From NCBI RefSeq assembly GCF_963576675.1, contig NC_088913.1, positions 315,001 to 379,000 of the forward strand: a stretch of DNA of 64,000 nucleotides, written 5' to 3'. The notes under the pieces are model-generated. The model made no database searches. It was given only the letters and a program-made list of their open reading frames with translations, and was not told the origin of the DNA. The DNA is from Euphorbia lathyris (Eukaryota > Streptophyta > Magnoliopsida > Malpighiales > Euphorbiaceae). Positions 14,830 to 29,291 of this stretch are shown here, piece after piece; position 1 is the first letter of the stretch; the number at the start of each line of letters is the position of its first letter. The translations under genes were made by a program, and so were the position numbers.

Positions 14830-17800
14830 CTGTATGTCACGTTACATTACGTTACGTTACGTTACGTTACAGTAATTTAAGTTACAGTATGTTATGTTAC
14901 AGTATGTTAAGTTACTGAATGTTATGTTACAGTATGTTACGTTACTGTATGTTAAGTTACAGTATGTTAAGTTACAGTATGTTAAGTTACAGTATGTTAA
15001 GTTACAGTATTTAAGTTCTAGTATGTTAAGTTATAGTATTTTAAGTTACTGTATGTTACGTTACGTTACGTTACGTTAGGTTACAACATTTTAAGTTACA
15101 GTATGTTATATTATAGTATGTTAAGTTACAAAATGTTATATTACAGTATTTTAAGTTACAGTATGTTAAGTTATAGTATGTTATGTTACAGTATGTTAAG
15201 TTACAGTATGTTAAGTTACAGTATGTTAAGTTACAGTACTGTATGTTATGTTACAGTATGCTAAGTTATAGTATGTTAAGTTACAATATGTTAAGTTACA
15301 TTATGTTAAGTTATATTATGTTATGTTGTAGTATGTTAAGTTACAGTATGTTAAGTTCCAGTATGTTAATTTACATTATTTTAAGTTACAGTATGTTATG
15401 TTATGTAACGTTACGTTACAGTGTGTTAAGTTATAGTATGTTATGTTACAGTTTGTTATGTTACAGTATGTTAAGTTACTGTATGTTAAGTTACAGTATG
15501 TTACGTTACAGTATATTAACTTATAGTATGTTAAGCTACAGTATGTTAAGTTACAATATGTTAAGTTATAGTATGTTAAGTTACAGTACGTTACGTTATA
15601 GTATGTTATGTTACAGTATGTTAAGTTACAGTATGTTGAGTTAGAGTATGTTAAGTTACAGTATGTTACGTTACGTTACGTTACGTTACGTTACGTTACG
15701 TTACGCTACGTTACGTTACGTTACGTTACGTTACGTTACGTTACGTTACGTTACGTTACGTTACGTTACGTTATGTTAAGTTACAGTTTGTTAAGTTACA
15801 GTATGTTAAGTTACAGTACGTTAGGTTACGTTACGTTAGGTTACGTTACGTTACGTTACGTTACGTTACGTTACGTTACGTTACGTTACGCTACGTTACG
15901 TTACGTTACGTTACGTTACGTTACGTTACGTTACGTTACGTTACGTTACGTTATGTTAAGTTACAGTTTGTTAAGTTACAATACGTTAAGTTACAGTATG
16001 TTAAGTTACATTATGTTACATTACAGTATATTATATTATAGTATTTTACGTTATATTATATTACATTACAGTTACGTTACGTTATGTCATAGTATGTTAT
16101 GGTACAGTACGTTACGTTACGTTAATTTACGTTATGTTACGTTACGTTACGTTACGTTACGTTACGTTACATTACGTTACGTTACGTTACGTTACGTCAT
16201 GTCACGTCACATCACGTCACGTCACGTCACGTTACGTGACGTCACGTCACGTAACTTTACATTACGTTACGTTACGTTACGTTACGTGACGTTACATTCC
16301 ATTACGTTACGTTACGTTACGTTAAGTTACAGTATGTTATGTTACAGTATGTTAAGTTACAGTATGTTAAGTTATAGTATGTTACGTTACAGTATGTTAC
16401 ATTACAGTATGTTAAGTTACAGTATGTTAAGTGCCAGTATGTTAAGTTACAGTATTTTAAGTTACGTTACGTTACATTACGTTACGTTACGTTACGTTAC
16501 GTTACGTTACGTTACGTTACGTTACGTTACGTTACGTTACGTTATGTTAAGTTACAGTTTGTTAAGTTACAATACGTTAAGTTACAGTATGTTAAGTTAC
16601 AGTATGTTACATTACAGTATATTATATTATAGTATTTTACGTTATATTATATTACATTACAGTTACGTTACGTTATGTCATAGTATGTTATGGTACAGTA
16701 CGTTACGTTACGTTATGTTACGTTACGTTACGTTACGTTACGTTACGTTACGTGACGTTACATTCCATTACGTTACGTTACGTTACGTTACGTTAAGTTA
16801 CAGTATGTTAAGTTACAGTATGTTAAGTTATAGTATGTTACGTTACAGTATGTTACGTTACAGTATGTTAAGTTACAGTATGTTAAGTGCCAGTATGTTA
16901 AGTTACAGTATTTTAAGTTACGTTACGTTACATTACGTTACGTTACGTTACGTTACGTTACGTTACGTTACGTTACGTTAAGTTACAGTATGTTAAGTTA
17001 CAGTATGTTAAGTTACAGTATTTTAAGTTACTGTATGTCACGTTACATTACGTTACGTTACGTTACGTTACGTTACGTTACAGTATTTTAAGTTACAGTA
17101 TGTTATGTTACAGTATGTTAAGTTACTGAATGTTAAGTTACAGTATGTTAAGTTACAGTATGTTAAGTTACAGTATGTTAAGTTACAGTATTTAAGTTCT
17201 AGTATGTTAAGTTATAGTATTTTAAGTTACTGTATGTTACGTTACGTTACGTTACGTTACGTTAGGTTACAACATTTTAAGTTACAGTATGTTATATTAT
17301 AGTATGTTAAGTTACAAAATGTTATGTTACAGTATTTTAAGTTACAGTATGTTAAGTTATAGTATGTTATGTTACAGTATGTTAAGTTACAGTATGTTAA
17401 GTTACAGTACAGTATGTTACGTTACAGTATGCTAAGTTATAGTATGTTAAGTTACAATATGTTAAGTTACATTATGTTAAGTTATATTATGTTATGTTGT
17501 AGTATGTTAAGTTACAGTATGTTAAGTTCCAGTATGTTAATTTACATTTTTTTTAAGTTACAGTATGTTATGTTATGTAACGTTACGTTACAATATGTTA
17601 AGTTACAGTATGTTATGTTACAGTTTGTTAAGTTACAGTATGTTATGTTACAGTATGTTAAGTTACTGTATGTTAAGTTACAGTATGTTACGTTACAGTA
17701 TATTAACTTATAGTATGTTAAGCTACAGTATGTTAAGTTACAATATGTTAAGTTATAGTATGTTAAGTTACAGTACGTTACGTTATAGTATGTTATGTTA

Positions 17801-18561
17801 CAGTATGTTAAGTTACAGTATGTTGAGTTAGAGTATGTTAAGTTACAGTACGTTAGGTTACGTTACGTTACGTTACGTTACGTTACGTTACGCTACGTTA
17901 CGTTACGTTACGTTACGTTACGTTACGTTATGTTAAGTTACAGTTTGTTAAGTTACAATACGTTAAGTTACAGTATGTTAAGTTACATTATGTTACATTA
18001 CAGTATATTATATTATAGTATTTTACGTTATATTATATTACATTACAGTTACGTTACGTTATGTCATAGTATGTTATGGTACAGTACGTTACGTTACGTT
18101 AATTTACGTTATGTTACGTTACGTTACGTTACGTTACGTTACATTACGTTACGTTACGTTACGTTACGTTACGTCATGTCATGTCACATCACGTCACGTC
18201 ACGTCACGTTACGTGACGTCACGTCACGTAACTTTACATTACGTTACGTTACGTTACGTTACGTGACGTTACATTCCATTACGTTACGTTACGTTACGTT
18301 AAGTTACAGTATGTTATGTTACAGTATGTTAAGTTACAGTATGTTAAGTTATAGTATGTTACGTTACAGTATGTTACATTACAGTATGTTAAGTTACAGT
18401 ATGTTAAGTGCCAGTATGTTAAGTTACAGTATTTTAAGTTACGTTACGTTACATTACGTTACGTTACGTTACGTTACGTTACGTTACGTTACGTTACGTT
18501 ACGTTACGTTAAGTTACAGTATGTTAAGTTACAGTATGTTAAGTTACAGTATTTTAAGTTA

Positions 18562-21500
18562 CTGTATGTCACGTTACATTACGTTACGTTACAGTATTTT
18601 AAGTTACAGTATGTTATGTTACAGTATGTTAAGTTACTGAATGTTAAGTTACAGTATGTTACGTTACTGTATGTTAAGTTACAGTATGTTACGTTACTGT
18701 ATGTTAAGTTACAGTATGTTAAGTTACAGTATGTTAAGTTACAGTATGTTAAGTTATAGTATTTAAGTTCTAGTATGTTAAGTTATAGTATTTTAAGTTA
18801 CTGTATGTTACGTTACGTTACGTTACGTTACGTTAGGTTACAACATTTTAAGTTACAGTATGTTATATTATAGTATGTTAAGTTACAAAATGTTATGTTA
18901 CAGTATTTTAAGTTACAGTATGTTAAGTTACAGTATGTTAAGTTACAGTATGTTAACTTACAGTATGTTAAGTTACATTATGTTACATTACAGTATATTA
19001 TATTATAGTATTTTACGTTATATTATATTACATTACAGTTACGTTACGTTATGTCATAGTATGTTATGGTACAGTACGTTACGTTACGTTAATTTACGTT
19101 ATGTTACGTTACGTTACGTTACATTACGTTACGTTACGTTACGTTACGTTACGTCATGTCACGTCACATCACGTCACGTTACGTGACGTCACGTCACGTA
19201 ACTTTACATTACGTTACGTTACGTTACGTTACGTGACGTTACATTCCATTACGTTACGTTACGTTACGTTAAGTTACAGTATGTTATGTTACAGTATGTT
19301 AAGTTACAGTATGTGAACTTATAGTATGTTACGTTACAGTATGTTACATTACAGTATGTTAAGTTACAGTATGTTAAGTGCCAGTATGTTAAGTTACAGT
19401 ATTTTAAGTTACGTTACGTTACATTACGTTACGTTACGTTACGTTACGTTACGTTAAGTTACAGTATGTTAAGTTACAGTATGTTAAGTTACAGTATTTT
19501 AAGTTACTGTATGTCACGTTACATTACGTTACGTTACGTTACGTTACAGTAATTTAAGTTACAGTATGTTATGTTACAGTATGTTAAGTTACTGAATGTT
19601 ATGTTACAGTATGTTACGTTACTGTATGTTAAGTTACAGTATGTTAAGTTACAGTATGTTAAGTTACAGTATGTTAAGTTACAGTATTTAAGTTCTAGTA
19701 TGTTAAGTTATAGTATTTTAAGTTACTGTATGTTACGTTACGTTACGTTACGTTAGGTTACAACATTTTAAGTTACAGTATGTTATATTATAGTATGTTA
19801 AGTTACAAAATGTTATGTTACAGTATTTTAAGTTACAGTATGTTAAGTTATAGTATGTTATGTTACAGTATGTTAAGTTACAGTATGTTAAGTTACAGTA
19901 TGTTAAGTTACAGTACTGTATGTTACGTTACAGTATGGTAAGTTATAGTATGTTAAGTTACAATATGTTAAGTTACATTATGTTAAGTTATATTATGTTA
20001 TGTTGTAGTATGTTAAGTTACAGTATGTTAAGTTCCAGTATGTTAATTTACATTATTTTAAGTTACAGTATGTTATGTTATGTAACGTTACGTTACAGTG
20101 TGTTAAGTTATAGTATGTTATGTTACAGTTTGTTATGTTACAGTATGTTAAGTTACTGTATGTTAAGTTACAGTATGTTACGTTACAGTATATTAACTTA
20201 TAGTATGTTAAGCTACAGTATGTTAAGTTACAATATGTTAAGTTATAGTATGTTAAGTTACAGTACGTTACGTTATAGTATGTTATGTTACAGTATGTTA
20301 AGTTACAGTATGTTGAGTTAGAGTATGTTAAGTTACAGTATGTTAGGTTAGGTTACGTTACGTTACGTTACGTTAAGTTACGTTACGTTACGTTACGCTA
20401 CGTTACGTTACGTTACGTTACGTTACGTTATGTTAAGTTACAGTTTGTTAAGTTACAGTATGTTAAGTTACAGTACGTTAGGTTACGTTACGTTAGGTTA
20501 CGTTACGTTACGTTACGTTACGTTACGTTACGTTACGTTACGCTACGTTACGTTACGTTACGTTACGTTACGTTACGTTACGTTACGTTACGTTACGTTA
20601 CGTTACGTTACGTTACGTTATGTTAAGTTACAGTTTGTTAAGTTACAATACGTTAAGTTACAGTATGTTAAGTTACATTATGTTACATTACAGTATATTA
20701 TATTATAGTATTTTACGTTATATTATATTACATTACAGTTACGTTACGTTATGTCATAGTATGTTATGGTACAGTACGTTACGTTACGTTAATTTACGTT
20801 ATGTTACGTTACGTTACGTTACGTTACGTTACATTACGTTACGTTACGTTACGTTACGTCATGTCACGTCACATCACGTCACGTCACGTCACGTTACGTG
20901 ACGTCACGTCACGTAACTTTACATTACGTTACGTTACGTTACGTTACGTGACGTTACATTCCATTACGTTACGTTACGTTACGTTAAGTTACAGTATGTT
21001 ATGTTACAGTATGTTAAGTTACAGTATGTTAAGTTATAGTATGTTACGTTACAGTATGTTACATTACAGTATGTTAAGTTACAGTATGTTAAGTGCCAGT
21101 ATGTTAAGTTACAGTATTTTAAGTTACGTTACGTTACATTACGTTACGTTACGTTACATTACGTTACGTTACGTTACGTTACGTTACGTTACGTTACGTT
21201 ACGTTACGTTACGTTAAGTTACAGTATGTTAAGTTACAGTATGTTAAGTTACAGTATTTTAAGTTACTGTATGTCACGTTACATTACGTTACGTTACGTT
21301 ACAGTATTTTAAGTTACAGTATGTTATGTTACAGTATGTTAAGTTACTGAATGTTAAGTTACAGTATGTTACGTTACTGTATGTTAAGTTACAGTATGTT
21401 AAGTTACAGTATGTTAAGTTACAGTATGTTAAGTTATAGTATTTAAGTTCTAGTATGTTAAGTTATAGTATTTTAAGTTACTGTATGTTACGTTACGTTA

Positions 21501-24500
21501 CGTTACGTTACGTTAGGTTACAACATTTTAAGTTACAGTATGTTATATTATAGTATGTTAAGTTACAAAATGTTATGTTACAGTATTTTAAGTTACAGTA
21601 TGTTAAGTTACAGTATGTTAAGTTACAGTATGTTAAGTTACAGTATGTTAAGTTACATTACAGTATATTATATTATAGTATTTTACGTTATATTATATTA
21701 CATTACAGTTACGTTACGTTATGTCATAGTATGTTATGGTACAGTACGTTACGTTACGTTAATTTACGTTATGTTACGTTACGTTACGTTACATTACGTT
21801 ACGTTACGTTACGTCATGTCACGTCACATCACGTCACGTCACGTCACGTTACATGACGTCACGTCACGTAACTTTACATTACGTTACGTTACGTTACGTT
21901 ACGTGACGTTACATTCCATTACGTTACGTTACGTTACGTTAAGTTACAGTATGTTATGTTACAGTATGTTAAGTTACAGTATGTGAACTTATAGTATGTT
22001 ACGTTACAGTATGTTACATTACAATATGTTAAGTTACAGTATGTTAAGTGCCAGTATGTTAAGTTACAGTATTTTAAGTTACGTTACGTTACATTACGTT
22101 ACGTTACGTTATGTTACGTTACGTTACGTTACGTTACGTTACGTTACGTTACGTTAAGTTACAGTATGTTAAGTTACAGTATGTTAAGTTACAGTATTTT
22201 AAGTTACTGTATGTCACGTTACATTACGTTACGTTACGTTACGTTACAGTAATTTAAGTTACAGTATGTTATGTTACAGTATGTTAAGTTACTGAATGTT
22301 ATGTTACAGTATGTTACGTTACTGTATGTTAAGTTACAGTATGTTAAGTTACAGTATGTTAAGTTACAGTATGTTAAGTTACAGTATTTAAGTTCTAGTA
22401 TGTTAAGTTATAGTATTTTAAGTTACTGTATGTTACGTTACGTTACGTTACGTTAGGTTACAACATTTTAAGTTACAGTATGTTATATTATAGTATGTTA
22501 AGTTACAAAATGTTATGTTACAGTATTTTAAGTTACAGTATGTTAAGTTATAGTATGTTATGTTACAGTATGTTAAGTTACAGTATGTTAAGTTACAGTA
22601 TGTTAAGTTACAGTACTGTATGTTACGTTACAGTATGGTAAGTTATAGTATGTTAAGTTACAATATGTTAAGTTACATTATGTTAAGTTATATTATGTTA
22701 TGTTGTAGTATGTTAAGTTACAGTATGTTAAGTTCCAGTATGTTAATTTACATTATTTTAAGTTACAGTATGTTATGTTATGTAACGTTACGTTACAGTG
22801 TGTTAAGTTATAGTATGTTATGTTACAGTTTGTTATGTTACAGTATGTTAAGTTACTGTATGTTAAGTTACAGTATGTTACGTTACAGTATATTAACTTA
22901 TAGTATGTTAAGCTACAGTATGTTAAGTTACAATATGTTAAGTTATAGTATGTTAAGTTACAGTACGTTACGTTATAGTATGTTATGTTACAGTATGTTA
23001 AGTTACAGTATGTTGAGTTAGAGTATGTTAAGTTACAGTATGTTAGGTTACGTTACGTTACGTTACGTTACGTTACGTTACGCTACGTTACGTTACGTTA
23101 CGTTACGTTACGTTACGTTACGTTACGTTACGTTACGTTACGTTAAGTTACAGTTTGTTAAGTTACAGTATGTTAAGTTACAGTACGTTAGGTTACGTTA
23201 CGTTACGTTACGTTACGTTACGTTACGCTACGTTACGTTACGCTACGTTACGTTACGTTACGTTACGTTACGTTACGTTACGTTACGTTACGTTACGTTA
23301 TGTTAAGTTACAGTTTGTTAAGTTACAATACGTTAAGTTACAGTATGTTAAGTTACATTATGTTACATTACAGTATATTATATTATAGTATTTTACGTTA
23401 TATTATATTACATTACAGTTATGTTACGTTATGTCATAGTATGTTATGGTACAGTACGTTACGTTATGTTAATTTACGTTATGTTACGTTACGTTACGTT
23501 ACATTACGTTACGTCATGTCACGTCACATCACGTCACGTCACGTCACGTTACGTGACGTCACGTCACGTAACTTTACATTACGTTACGTTACGTTACGTT
23601 ACATGACGTTACATTCCATTACGTTACGTTACGTTACGTTAAGTTACAGTATGTTATGTTACAGTATGTTAAGTTACAGTATGTTAAGTTATAGTATGTT
23701 ACGTTACAGTATGTTACATTACAGTATGTTAAGTTACAGTATGTTAAGTGCCAGTATGTTAAGTTACAGTATTTTAAGTTACGTTACGTTACATTACGTT
23801 ACGTTACGTTACGTTACGTTACGTTACGTTACGTTACGTTACGTTACGTTACGTTACGTTACGTTACGTTACGTTAAGTTACAGTATGTTAAGTTACAGT
23901 ATGTTAAGTTACAGTATTTTAAGTTACTGTATGTCACGTTACATTACGTTACGTTACGTTACAGTATTTTAAGTTACAGTATGTTATGTTACAGTATGTT
24001 AAGTTACTGAATGTTAAGTTACAGTATGTTACGTTACTGTATGTTAAGTTACAGTATGTTAAGTTACAGTATGTTAAGTTACAGTATGTTAAGTTATAGT
24101 ATTTAAGTTCTAGTATGTTAAGTTATAGTATTTTAAGTTACTGTATGTTACGTTACGTTACGTTACGTTACGTTACGTTAGGTTACAACATTTTAAGTTA
24201 CAGTATGTTATATTATAGTATGTTAAGTTACAAAATGTTATGTTACAGTATTTTAAGTTACAGTATGTTAAGTTACAGTATGTTAAGTTACAGTATGTTA
24301 AGTTACAGTATGTTAAGTTACATTATGTTACATTACAGTATATTATATTATAGTATTTTACGTTATATTATATTACATTACAGTTACGTTACGTTATGTC
24401 ATAGTATGTTATGGTACAGTACGTTACGTTACGTTAATTTACGTTATGTTACGTTACGTTACGTTACATTACGTTACGTTACGTTACGTTACGTCATGTC

Positions 24501-27500
24501 ACGTCACATCACGTCACGTCACGTCACGTTACATGACGTCACGTCACGTAACTTTACATTACGTTACGTTACGTTACGTGACGTTACATTCCATTACGTT
24601 ACGTTACGTTACGTTAAGTTACAGTATGTTATGTTACAGTATGTTAAGTTACAGTATGTGAACTTATAGTATGTTACGTTACAGTATGTTACATTACAGT
24701 ATGTTAAGTTACAGTATGTTAAGTGCCAGTATGTTAAGTTACAGTATTTTAAGTTACGTTACGTTACATTACGTTACGTTACGTTACGTTACGTTACGTT
24801 ACGTTAAGTTACAGTATGTTAAGTTACAGTATGTTAAGTTACAGTATTTTAAGTTACTGTATGTCACGTTACATTACGTTACGTTACGTTACGTTACAGT
24901 AATTTAAGTTACAGTATGTTATGTTACAGTATGTTAAGTTACTGAATGTTATGTTACAGTATGTTACGTTACTGTATGTTAAGTTACAGTATGTTAAGTT
25001 ACAGTATGTTAAGTTACAGTATGTTAAGTTACAGTATTTAAGTTCTAGTATGTTAAGTTATAGTATTTTAAGTTACTGTATGTTACGTTACGTTACGTTA
25101 CGTTAGGTTACAACATTTTAAGTTACAGTATGTTATATTATAGTATGTTAAGTTACAAAATGTTATGTTACAGTATTTTAAGTTACAGTATGTTAAGTTA
25201 TAGTATGTTATGTTACAGTATGTTAAGTTACAGTATGTTAAGTTACAGTATGTTAAGTTACAGTACTGTATGTTACGTTACAGTATGGTAAGTTATAGTA
25301 TGTTAAGTTACAATATGTTAAGTTACATTATGTTAAGTTATATTATGTTATGTTGTAGTATGTTAAGTTACAGTATGTTAAGTTCCAGTATGTTAATTTA
25401 CATTATTTTAAGTTACAGTATGTTATGTTATGTAACGTTACGTTACAGTGTGTTAAGTTATAGTATGTTATGTTACAGTTTGTTATGTTACAGTATGTTA
25501 AGTTACTGTATGTTAAGTTACAGTATGTTACGTTACAGTATATTAACTTATAGTATGTTAAGCTACAGTATGTTAAGTTACAATATGTTAAGTTATAGTA
25601 TGTTAAGTTACAGTACGTTACGTTATAGTATGTTATGTTACAGTATGTTAAGTTACAGTATGTTGAGTTAGAGTATGTTAAGTTACAGTATGTTAGGTTA
25701 CGTTACGTTACGTTACGTTACGTTACGTTACGTTACGTTACGCTACGTTACGTTACGTTACGTTACGTTACGTTACGTTACGTTACGTTACGTTACGTTA
25801 TGTTAAGTTACAGTTTGTTAAGTTACAGTATGTTAAGTTACAGTACGTTAGGTTACGTTACGTTACGTTACGTTACGTTACGTTACGTTACGTTACGCTA
25901 CGTTACGTTACGCTACGTTACGTTACGTTACGTTACGTTACGTTACGTTACGTTACGTTACGTTACGTTATGTTAAGTTACAGTTTGTTAAGTTACAATA
26001 CGTTAAGTTACAGTATGTTAAGTTACATTATGTTACATTACAGTATATTATATTATAGTATTTTACGTTATATTATATTACATTACAGTTACGTTACGTT
26101 ATGTCATAGTATGTTATGGTACAGTACGTTACGTTATGTTAATTTACGTTATGTTACGTTACGTTACGTTACATTACGTTACGTTACGTTACGTCATGTC
26201 ACGTCACATCACGTCACGTCACGTCACGTTACGTGACGTCACGTCACGTAACTTTACATTACGTTACGTTACGTTACGTTACGTGACGTTACATTCCATT
26301 ACGTTACGTTACGTTACGTTAAGTTACAGTATGTTATGTTACAGTATGTTAAGTTACAGTATGTTAAGTTATAGTATGTTACGTTACAGTATGTTACATT
26401 ACAGTATGTTAAGTTACAGTATGTTAAGTGCCAGTATGTTAAGTTACAGTATTTTAAGTTACGTTACGTTACATTACGTTACGTTACGTTACGTTACGTT
26501 ACGTTACGTTACGTTACGTTACGTTAAGTTACAGTATGTTAAGTTACAGTATGTTAAGTTACAGTATTTTAAGTTACTGTATGTCACGTTACATTACGTT
26601 ACGTTACGTTACAGTATTTTAAGTTACAGTATGTTATGTTACAGTATGTTAAGTTACTGAATGTTAAGTTACAGTATGTTACGTTACTGTATGTTAAGTT
26701 ACAGTATGTTAAGTTACAGTATGTTAAGTTACAGTATGTTAAGTTATAGTATTTAAGTTCTAGTATGTTAAGTTATAGTATTTTAAGTTACTGTATGTTA
26801 CGTTACGTTACGTTACGTTAGGTTACAACATTTTAAGTTACAGTATGTTATATTATAGTATGTTAAGTTACAAAATGTTATGTTACAGTATTTTAAGTTA
26901 CAGTATGTTAAGTTACAGTATGTTAAGTTACAGTATGTTAAGTTACAGTATGTTAAGTTACATTATGTTACATTACAGTATATTATATTATAGTATTTTA
27001 CGTTATATTATATTACATTACAGTTACGTTACGTTATGTCATAGTATGTTATGGTACAGTACGTTACGTTACGTTAATTTACGTTATGTTACGTTACGTT
27101 ACGTTACATTACGTTACGTTACGTTACGTTACGTCATGTCACGTCACATCACGTCACGTCACGTCACGTTGCATGACGTCACGTCACGTAACTTTACATT
27201 ACGTTACGTTACGTTACGTGACGTTACATTCCATTACGTTACGTTACGTTACGTTAAGTTACAGTATGTTATGTTACAGTATGTTAAGTTACAGTATGTG
27301 AACTTATAGTATGTTACGTTACAGTATGTTACATTACAGTATGTTAAGTTACAGTATGTTAAGTGCCAGTATGTTAAGTTACAGTATTTTAAGTTACGTT
27401 ACGTTACATTACGTTACGTAACGTTACGTTACGTTACGTTACGTTACGTTAAGTTACAGTATGTTAAGTTACAGTATGTTAAGTTACAGTATTTTAAGTT

Positions 27501-29291
27501 ACTGTATGTCACGTTACATTACGTTACGTTACGTTACGTTACAGTAATTTAAGTTACAGTATGTTATGTTACAGTATGTTAAGTTACTGAATGTTATGTT
27601 ACAGTATGTTACGTTACTGTATGTTAAGTTACAGTATGTTAAGTTACAGTATGTTAAGTTACAGTATGTTAAGTTACAGTATTTAAGTTCTAGTATGTTA
27701 AGTTATAGTATTTTAAGTTACTGTATGTTACGTTACGTTACGTTACGTTAGGTTACAACATTTTAAGTTACAGTATGTTATATTATAGTATGTTAAGTTA
27801 CAAAATGTTATGTTACAGTATTTTAAGTTACAGTATGTTAAGTTATAGTATGTTATGTTACAGTATGTTAAGTTACAGTATGTTAAGTTACAGTATGTTA
27901 AGTTACAGTACTGTATGTTACGTTACAGTTTGCTAAGTTATAGTATGTTAAGTTACAATATGTTAAGTTACATTATGTTAAGTTATATTATGTTATGTTG
28001 TAGTATGTTAAGTTACAGTATGTTAAGTTCCAGTATGTTAATTTACATTATTTTAAGTTACAGTATGTTATGTTATGTAACGTTACGTTACAGTGTGTTA
28101 AGTTATAGTATGTTATGTTACAGTTTGTTATGTTACAGTATGTTAAGTTACTGTATGTTAAGTTACAGTATGTTACGTTACAGTATATTAACTTATAGTA
28201 TGTTAAGCTACAGTATGTTAAGTTACAATATGTTAAGTTATAGTATGTTAAGTTACAGTACGTTACGTTATAGTATGTTATGTTACAGTATGTTAAGTTA
28301 CAGTATGTTGAGTTAGAGTATGTTAAGTTACAGTATGTTAGGTTACGTTACGTTACGTTACGTTACGTTACGTTACGTTACGTTACGCTACGTTACGTTA
28401 CGTTACGTTACGTTACGCTACGTTACGTTACGTTACGTTACGTTACGTTACGTTACGTTACGTTACGTTACGTTACGTTATGTTAAGTTACAGTTTGTTA
28501 AGTTACAGTATGTTAAGTTACAGTACGTTAGGTTACGTTACGTTACGTTACGTTACGTTACGTTACGTTACGTTACGTTACGTTACGCTACGTTACGTTA
28601 CGCTACGTTACGTTACGTTACGTTACGTTACGTTACGTTACGTTACGTTACGTTACGTTATGTTAAGTTACAGTTTGTTAAGTTACAATACGTTAAGTTA
28701 CAGTATGTTAAGTTACATTATGTTACATTACAGTATATTATATTATAGTATTTTACGTTATATTATATTACATTACAGTTACGTTACGTTATGTCATAGT
28801 ATGTTATGGTACAGTACGTTACGTTATGTTAATTTACGTTATGTTACGTTACGTTACGTTACATTACGTTACGTTACGTTACGTCATGTCACGTCACATC
28901 ACGTCACGTCACGTCACGTTACGTGACGTCACGTCACGTAACTTTACATTACGTTACGTTACGTTACGTTACGTGACGTTACATTCCATTACGTTACGTT
29001 ACGTTACGTTAAGTTACAGTATGTTATGTTACAGTATGTTAAGTTACAGTATGTTAAGTTATAGTATGTTACGTTACAGTATGTTACATTACAGTATGTT
29101 AAGTTACAGTATGTTAAGTGCCAGTATGTTAAGTTACAGTATTTTAAGTTACGTTACATTACGTTACGTTACGTTACGTTACGTTACGTTACGTTACGTT
29201 ACGTTACGTTACGTTACGTTACGTTACGTTACGTTACGTTAAGTTACAGTATGTTAAGTTACAGTATGTTAAGTTACAGTATTTTAAGTTA
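18562..29291. repeat. Four tandem copies of a ~2.7-kb dimeric HOR
   Basis: Marker spacing alternates short and long: 945+1760, 940+1720, 930+1720 and 925+1790, giving periods of 2705, 2660, 2650 and 2715 bp. The short member lacks the section from cagtatgctaag through the first long (CGTTA)n block and jumps straight to the cagtatattatattatag section. The long member is a full unit with an extra (CGTTA)n segment. Private variants recur with this period: cagtatggtaag at 19932, 22632 and 25272, the gtgaactta variant at 19313, 21983, 24659, 27299 and 30019, and cagtaattt at 19547, 22247, 24897, 27542 and 30267. A fifth short member follows at 29292-30226. Confidence 0.9.
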
